A stretch of DNA of 64,000 nucleotides, from NCBI GenBank assembly GCA_022478985.1, contig JAKSZP010000141.1:112065-176064 (forward strand), in the 5' to 3' direction. Source of the DNA: Massospora cicadina (Eukaryota > Entomophthoromycota > Entomophthoromycetes > Entomophthorales > Entomophthoraceae). The first letter of the stretch is position 1. Every line of letters begins with the position of its first letter. This document shows, one piece after another, positions 57,131-64,000 of this stretch. The notes beneath the pieces were generated by a model. The model did no database searches. It worked only from the letters and a program-made list of their open reading frames with translations, and had not been told where the DNA came from. The position numbers and the translations under genes were made by a program.

Positions 57131-58972
57131 TCCAGCCACTCAAATCAAGCAATTTAATCAGTATGTTGATGCCATTGATGCCTGCTGCACCAGCTTGAGG
57201 CGATGGTGTGCCACCTTCTAGCATCCTTTGACACTACTAGAGCACGCCCAGTCTGGCTCTGCTAGCCCTCCTAACGTCACTGAGCGTTATATCTCACCTC
57301 AGTACTTAGCCCATCATCTTGCAAGCTTACAGATGGTTCTCTGAAGACCTTTGGTGCTCCCTCAGAGCAACCTGTGTTTCAGCCTCTGGGTCAAATAAGG
57401 AGATCTTCCTATAGCAAGTGCAGCCATCATTGAGATGGCCATGGCAGTTTTCAAAATTGTTAGATATATCAACTTTCTCTCTTTAAGGGCTATTTTGACC
57501 TTGGCTTCAGATCTGAGGCTGATGCGGCAGCAGCATTTAAGCTGCCAATAATTTATAAAAATATTACAATCTCCATTGTTTTCATGTGGCTCCAAGATGA
57601 TGCCATTTTGGTGGTCAGTTTGCTGTGTTGCCTTTGTTTCTCACCCCTGAACGCCTTTGCCATGAACTGACAGAGAGTTTGGCCATTTACAGTGCAGAAT
57701 CCATCTTGAAGTTTGTGGTTCCCAATGGGGCAGGTCAGTTGGTAGGGCCTTGCGCCTTTGTGACAATCTGCCCTTTCCATCATGAAGCCCACCTCACAAT
57801 TCCCCCCCCACAGTGTAATCAGATCCGCACCTGACCACCCTTTTTGGGCGCATGTCTATAATGGCCACGCCATATTCCCCTTGTGCTTTAAATTAGATCT
57901 TTTAAAGCACAAGTTTACTTCAGCTTCCACCTCCACTGCTTCTGCCGCTCCTCATTATGGCATTGAGCTAGCTTCTGCCTTTTCCAAATTTTTTGAGTGG
58001 GCATGATCCTCCCGCCCCAACCTTGGCTAATTCTGGCGCTGCTTCTAAAGCAGCAGCCAATTAAAACTTAAATTTTTAAAGATTTGTTAAATTATGAAAT
58101 ACTGAGCTGATAGCTGAGACAGTTTCAGCTGAGCTGCTGTGGTCAATTCTTTGCAGCCAATAAGGTTCTGCCACTGCACTGACTCCAGTGGTTAACCCAG
58201 CAACAGAGAGTCAAATCCATTTGAGTGCCTCAAATGGCTCAACAATTGTGACAGGATATTTAATGTCAAGCCAGATTTTGCTTTGGAGGAACTTTTTGTA
58301 AATCTTCTTGATTGCATCCCCATCATTTTTGCTCTATAATCTTAACTCTAAATATAAAATATAAATAAAATAGCAGTAGAAGCAGCTGATGTTCCAGTCA
58401 ACACCCTCCTCTGCCAACATCTCCATGGGGCGATGGAACCCCTTGTTGAGGGTGTTTTCATCCCAAATTTCCCCCACAATTTGAATGAGGATGCAAATTA
58501 CAAAAAATTAGGCGCTCAATTTTTTGTGTAAGCTGCACTTGCATTGATGCGGCAAAAACTTCTCTGCTTGACCCCAATTATCCCCAAACCCATCAGTGCA
58601 TCATGTCGTTCACTTGTGTGCCTGCTCTCATCACTTTTGCTGAGCATCAACTTGCTCAATATATTGAGGCAATGGATGCTGCCAGCCTCATTAACGAAGA
58701 AAACCCACAAATAATACCTCCATATACTCATGTCACTGATGCTCTTACCCCAATGTTGTCCGCTATGGTTACCACTAAAGTGGGCCCCAGACAAAAGTTT
58801 CCCAAAGCTTCCCCACCTTCTGATATGGCTTTCTAGGCTGTTAGCTGATGTGCCATATTAGGAATTTTTAGTTTTCTTTTATTTCTATTGATTCCTTTGT
58901 TTGGCCCATTTGCAAATAAAGATGCGTGGTGGCTCCCCCTTTTGGGTTGAGCACCACTATTTCTAAAAATTA
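57130..58972 (+). mobile_element. Half-LINE copy C (most complete of the C/D subfamily)
   Basis: Plus-strand element with the same protein order as copies A and B but a different 3' end (…GCAAATAAAGATGCGTGGTGGCTCCCCC…AGCACCACTATTTCTAAAA), shared with copy D. No endonuclease or RT. The 5' border and target duplication could not be set; the start is placed where coding similarity begins. Confidence 0.7.
57200..58835 (+). pseudogene. ORF1-like protein of half-LINE copy C
   Basis: Blocks: KGYFDLGFRSEADAAAAFKLPIIYKN near 57485-57565 (compare GYFDVGFQSEEDAEVAVQTPLIYKK in copy A); ILVVSL then FLTPERLCHELTESLAIY (57610-57690); HPFWAHVYNGHAIFPLCFKLDLLKHKF (57835-57920), the counterpart of copy A's WAxVNNGRQICSLCFGLDHVKKVC with three of four zinc ligands lost; then in the 3' part NTLLCQHLHGAMEPLVEGVF (58400-58450), CIDAAKTSLLDPNYPQTHQC, AEHQLAQYIEAMDAASLINEENPQ and DALTPMLSAM (DALTP at 58738-58752), ending SPPSDMAF at a TAG (58833). 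Several frameshifts. Confidence 0.72.
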
Positions 58973-59169
58973 ATAAAACGTATGTTAGGGATTTATTTTT
59001 AGTCCCAAAAGTTCTAAATGACGCTGAACTCAAGTTAGAAATTTAAGTGTAACTTCTACAAGTATATAATGACGCTTTATAAAACTTGGTGTTGAAGGGT
59101 TTGGCTGTATGTAGTGAAAAGATAAAGTCCATAAAAGACTGGAAAGTACTCACTAATCATACAGGGATA
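58973..59169. other. Short interval without recognised feature
   Basis: Separates half-LINE C from the gypsy fragment. Nothing recognised. Confidence 0.4.
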
Positions 59170-61000
59170 TAAAGTTTAATAGTAATGGTCAATTTTTAAG
59201 GTTACTATAAGGACTTTTTGGTAGCTGTTGTTATGCTTTGTTGGAAGGAAAGGTGCCCTTCTGTTGACGGCCCATTGAGGAGAGAGCCTTCCAGAAGATA
59301 AAATTTAAAATTTAGCCCTAGTATTGGCACATGATGACCCATATAAGCCTATATATCTAAAACAGATGTATGTAACTGTGCTATCAGTTCTGTTTTTAAA
59401 AAAGGGGGAGGCAGTCATAGAACATGCCATCTGCTACTTCAGTCAAAAGATGCAACCCATGACCAACTACATGATATAGTAAAAAGAGTTGCTTATCATA
59501 GTGGCGTCTCTACATTATTGACAACAACATCTTTGTACACACAGTGGCCCATCACCATCTTCACTGATCACAGAGAATTGAAGTTCTAAAGAAGAACCCC
59601 AATATAAGAACATAAACAAGCTCAGTGACATTTGATATTAATCAAATCTGATTTTAGGATAGTTTACCTCTTGGACAAAGAGAAACTGACCCTTAGTCAT
59701 CTGAGTTGGGACCCCAGGTTAGCATATTACACTAAAGAGTTAAGCAACTTCAACTCCTTTACCATGCTTCCATCAAACGTTTTTGCATTAAGTTGGGCGG
59801 TGCAAAAGTAAGAAATGTTAGATTACAGGTAACATTAAAGATAATTGAGTTAAGAAGAGTACTTTGTAAAGAATTGGTTATTTGAAACTTAATCAAAAAA
59901 AATTTAGTCACAAGCAATATAAATATATTACCATTAAAGATTCCGCGCTCCAATGAAGATTTTTCAAATGGAGATCTTAGAGGCTTTCCATGATTATCTG
60001 TTTTCGATCTCAGGGCTACAAAGTTCTTAATACTAGTCACAAGATATTAATAATGGCCTGGCTTAGTTAGATATACAAATGAATATTTGACCTAATGCTT
60101 AACATGTATAGATGGCAATTCTCACCACAACCCACTGATAGGGAAGTTGATGCCCTTAGAAAAAGGGCAATAAACCCTGGTCATACATCAGAGTATGTTT
60201 CATCACAGCTTTACTAAAATTCAAGAGCTATATGACATCATAGTAACAGCAAACTGAATAACAAATTATATTTTTAATCACTTGATATCATTCAGATTAC
60301 CTCAAATGAGAGACAGTTCTTTTTATGAAGAAGTTCTTCTGCGCCAAAATAGTATCATAGAAGTTAGTATCAGATCATGATCTATAATATCTAAAGTGTT
60401 GGGAAAATCTTTTTGGAAAAGTTAAAAATCAAGTCCTAAAGATAATCATCCTACCACCCATAACAAGAAAAACAAAATGGAGAGGGTCAACCAGGAATTG
60501 AGATATACCTCTAATGTTATATGTCTGGCCATTAGAGGGTATTGAATGATTTTTTAGGGTTAGCTCTAAATTTATATATAGCAATATATTCCATATTTTC
60601 TTAAATAAGAATATCACCTTTTCTAAGCTACCCATGCATATCACTCAAATCCTTGGGATCCAATGGTAGGTGGGAACAATTGATCCACAAAAAACTTCAA
60701 GAATTCATGGAAGAACTTAAGAGTCCTTAAGCAACGTTTAGATCATGAAGTCAATGACCAAAACTTAAGGCTGACAAGAAGAGATGAGACAACCATAATA
60801 TGGAAGTGGTAAGTTGTGTTTGACAAACTAAAAAAACTTTAATATTGTGGCTTTACATAAAAAGTTTGGCCCTCTATATATCAAATCATACAAGGTGAAC
60901 CATCAAGCAATTTTAATAGACTTTGGTTTCCCTATTATAAGAATTATAAGCACAATTTACCATCAATATCTCCTAACTCAAGCTATCTAGGAGAATCATG
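59170..61000 (+). pseudogene. Third Ty3/gypsy pol fragment: RNase H and integrase end
   Basis: Plus strand. RNase H blocks: LVLAHDDPYKPIYL, GEAVIEHAICYFSQKMQPMTNYM and KELLIIVASLHY near 59330-59520, ITIFTDHRELKF near 59550 and DFRIVYLLDKEKLTLSHLS near 59650-59700. Integrase core is too decayed to recognise. Near 60840-60970 a frame gives KFGPLYIKSYKVNHQAILIDF, the GPY/F-type C-terminal module. Stops and shifts are frequent; no LTR was paired with it. Confidence 0.6.
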
Positions 61001-63288
61001 CTAGTAAAATTATTTCCTCTAAAACATACCTTTTCTAAAGCCTCCAGATATGAGGTTGATGAAATTTTGGACAGAAGATGATCAATTGTGTAAGGCTTTT
61101 TAAAAGCCTCATAAACTCTATCATCCTAGACTGTTCTCACCCTCACAAATTCTAGCTGCTTTTATGTTGAGAGGATTAGGCTCTTGTGAAGAAAAATCCT
61201 TTAATTACACAGTCAAGTATGGCAAATTAACTCCAGGTAAGTTATTTTATACTGATAACCCTTTTCATGTATTTTTAAATAGACCAAATCCCTTATACCT
61301 ATTTATATATAAATCATGGTGCAATAAATGTATTTTGCTATAAAAATTAATAGTCCTGTCTGCCAACGTTAGCAAAACTTTTTATACCCAACTAATAACT
61401 CTTTTTATAAGTTATTTTTTTCTTTGACAATTAAACGCAGGGCTGACAAGGATAGAGTGCGCCTCAATTTGGAAAGATTGAAAAAGTTTGAGGCTTAATT
61501 AGGAACAGCCAATCATGGAATGCCATATTACCTCTTCCACCCCCTATTTTTGCAACTAGTTTGCAATATGACCCTCACCTCAAAACAAAAACCCAAAAAT
61601 TTACGACCAAGAAGAAGATGAAGCACAATAGAAGAGCTCTAGTAAGCCCCAAAGTACATTCCCTTATATTAACCAGTTCCCTCACTTGTGAAGGTAAATA
61701 TTAGCTTGCTATCCTTTTCCCACTGTTATAATTATAAAATCCTCTGTTATGATTGTTTGAGGTTTTCTGTTTTTTTTTTTAAAAACCTTTTAAGCATTAT
61801 GCATGCATTACAGTCACCATGCTTCAACTACTATGGCTGACCCTTATTAGATATAGGGTTTTAGAGCCATAATTATTATAGTTCTTGGTGCCTCAGGTGG
61901 TGCCACAATAACTGAAAGGTGTTACTCAAAGAAGAATTGAGCTCACTTGGTCCTTAAAAAGGGAAACTCAAGCATCTGGTCAAAAAGAAAGTAACTCATT
62001 ATAGAATTAACATGGAAAACAACTGAAGTTTGCCTCCATTGTCCAGACATAATCATAAAGTAATTAATTTCTAAAGGGTATTAATGATGAAACAAGATAA
62101 TAGTTACCATTGCATTATCTTAAATAGGAGCTCTAATAATAATATTATGAGAATCATATAGTATTAGCGTACAACTCACTCAAAAAATCTCATCCTTTAA
62201 CAATATAACTGGTTAGTCTGATCTAAGGCTAGTCATTCTGATGAACTCTATGGCTATAAAAAGGTATCTGATAAAAAAGTTTGTGTAAGAAGGCTATAAT
62301 GTATATGGAAGGATGTGCCTATATATGAGACTTCCAAATTAATGGGGGTTTTATGGGCATCAAAATTCTGCAAAACAAATGGAATGACCAGAATGTAAAA
62401 GGACTTCCATAATGAGTAGAATTTTTTACTCAGATAAATGTCATATTAAATTAAAAAATAATATAGCTCATAAAATACCCCTTTTTTAAATTGCACCAGG
62501 TTAATTTTAAGCTAATTTTTACAATATCAAAATTTTACAATGTAATTTAGTTAGACATTTGACAGGTTTCTGTGATTATTTTAAATTGCTTTATAAGTAA
62601 AAAAGAGTTGTTGTTCCCTCAATAGAACTTTTTATACATATCTTACGATAAAAATACAAAGTTTTAACAAGTTTTTCAATGTATCTAAAAAGTTTATTAA
62701 GATATACAATGTGATAGATCCATATTATTAAAATAAAGACACTTAACTCAGCTATCTAGCTGCTTCCTTATATACTCTCTATTTGTAGGTGAGGCGCTTT
62801 TTAGGGTTACTAATTATCTTAACAAAATGGTACAAGTAATTATCACCTCATGAAATGGTGGTATTCAAGCAACATTTCCTCTCAGGAGTAAATTCATTAT
62901 TATGGGCGGATACCTGGTTATTCTTTACTAAAACCTTACTCACCTATTGGAAAGAACCTATTAACAAAAGGTACTGCCTCATGTAGTTTATCCATATGGT
63001 TAATGCTATGCTCATAAGATACATAGTTTTAATCTTTATAGCATTGCATAGAATAAATTTACTGTTAGAATTTTATATAAAGTATAATATATGATAAAAT
63101 ATGCTGTCTTTTTATATAACCTATTTGTTCTTTGTTGTGGTAAAAAAACTTAAATATAAACTATAGAATATACTTGGCAAATAATTAATAGGACTTGGCA
63201 GAAAAAAAGTATGTAAAGTCATCTACCTACTATTCTTTTGAATGCCAAGGCACTAGGAATACAAAAAACTTTAGCCTAAATAATTGAC
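61001..63288. other. No gene recognised, AT-rich
   Basis: About 2.3 kb. The part up to ~61.8 kb may contain a decayed LTR downstream of the gypsy fragment but no partner was found. No open frame above 60 codons. Confidence 0.35.
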
Positions 63289-64000
63289 TATTATTATTAT
63301 TTTATTTATTTGAGGATGGCTGACCAGGGGACAGACAAATCCAGTATGTAAAGAAGAGGAAAACGGAAAACAGAAGAGGGAAGAGAGCGCAAAACAATGG
63401 AACTCAAAAGATATGACTTGGCACACTTGGGTGTGGCTAGGAGCCACAGGTGGTTGATGACTAGACCTTAGGTGGCATGGCAGCCCAGGGGCTAGTAGGG
63501 TGTACCGCCTATGGAGACTGTGAGGTTTTCAATGTCATAACTAAGGAATCAGATTGGAATCCAGTTGCCCATCCGTTTCTTCCATTTGTATTGGAGTGAT
63601 CCAAACAGCCAGGCTTGGAAGTGGTCGGCCAAATGGCTGTGGAACCTGACGATGGCTTTGTTGAAATTGTGGAGGATCTTGTTGAAAGTGTCAAGAGTAA
63701 TTGTGTAAATGGACCATATTGCAATACTCACAATTAGAGCCTTTAGCGTCTGGGGATAGGCAAGGCCATGTTGAGTGCCAGGATATCGCGGGATAGTCAG
63801 AATTCAGCTGTTGGTGATTGTTGAAAAAAGTGCATTATATTGGCCCAGATATGTGCAGATGGCGGGCACTCTTCCAGGTGGTGTGCTATTGTGTTGGGTC
63901 CACCGCAGATGGCGCATGTCTTGAACATTGAGAAAGTGCAGTCAGCTGTTCTAAACATATGGCGCATGTAGCGCCACACTGTGGAGCACACTTGTGGGGA
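63289..64000 (-). mobile_element. LINE 3' end (partner with SINE-type tail), cut by window edge
   Basis: Minus-strand LINE running off the right edge. Its last part encodes the ORF2 C-terminus (63500-64000) and its 3' end reads GTCTGTCCCCTGGTCAGCCATCCTCAAATAAATAAAA then TAA repeats (complement of 63289-63336). This tail is the same as the tails of the SINEs at 7.6, 38.3, 40.2 and 40.7 kb and of half-LINEs A and B. It is the only element in the window joining ORF2 sequence to this tail. Confidence 0.82.
63509..63991 (-). pseudogene. LINE ORF2 C-terminal part with zinc-binding motif
   Basis: Frame 63797-63991 contains FRTADCTFSMFKTCAICGG and NTIAHHLEECPPSAHIWANI: CX2C, paired histidines and a final cysteine, the zinc-binding module after RT in many LINE ORF2 proteins. 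After a TGA (LSRDILALNMALPIP continues) and a frame change, 63549-63731 gives IVSIAIWSIYTITLDTFNKI and FHSHLADHFQAWLFGSLQYKWKKRMGNWIP, the conserved tail of the protein. RT proper lies beyond the window. Confidence 0.8.

Overview
This window is a stretch of nuclear DNA from a eukaryote whose visible content is almost entirely transposable elements in various states of decay. I found no intact host gene, rRNA or functional tRNA gene. The element mix is LINEs with a CCHC zinc-knuckle ORF1, tRNA-derived SINEs, Ty3/gypsy elements (one with a C-terminal chromodomain), LTRs of suspected Ty1/copia type, a mariner-type MITE, foldback repeats and a very long TATG microsatellite. The chromodomain gypsy and the LINE/SINE set would fit a repeat-rich filamentous fungus, but the host cannot be fixed from this sequence and other repeat-rich eukaryotes remain possible.

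Layout: 1-1.8 kb, minus-strand LINE ORF1 and start of its endonuclease, cut by the window edge; 1.9-5.4 kb, an LTR and decayed plus-strand gypsy pol; 7.6-7.9 kb, a SINE; 11.86-17.82 kb, a complete minus-strand chromovirus with two ~855-bp LTRs and a 5-bp target duplication; 17.95-21.23 kb, an RT-less 'half-LINE' (copy B); 22.4-26.6 kb, inverted and tandem repeats and ~0.9 kb of TATG repeats; 26.98-34.99 kb, an 8-kb plus-strand LINE inserted in an interspersed repeat; 35-36 kb, a palindromic repeat cluster; 36.3 kb, a mariner MITE; 37.7-40.8 kb, a copia-like LTR containing a SINE, followed by two more SINEs; 42.5-44.4 kb, half-LINE copy A; 44.8-45.2 kb, a foldback element; 45.7-46.7 kb, a second copia-like LTR and leader; 47.6-55.5 kb, a second minus-strand gypsy with half-LINE copy D inserted in its RT; 57.1-59.0 kb, half-LINE copy C; 59.2-61.0 kb, a third gypsy pol fragment; 63.3-64 kb, the 3' end of another minus-strand LINE.

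The main result is a set of linked non-LTR elements. Copies A and B are complete insertions, each bounded by a 17-bp target duplication. They carry only an ORF1-like protein (a region upstream, a CCHC knuckle, and a C-terminal domain shared by all four copies) and no endonuclease or reverse transcriptase. A and B end in the same 3' tail as the LINE at 63.3 kb and as the four SINEs in the window. This suggests one LINE machinery mobilising both SINEs and protein-coding half-LINEs. Copies C and D share the C-terminal domain but end in a different 3' sequence. All frames followed are broken by stops and frameshifts, so these are fossil copies.
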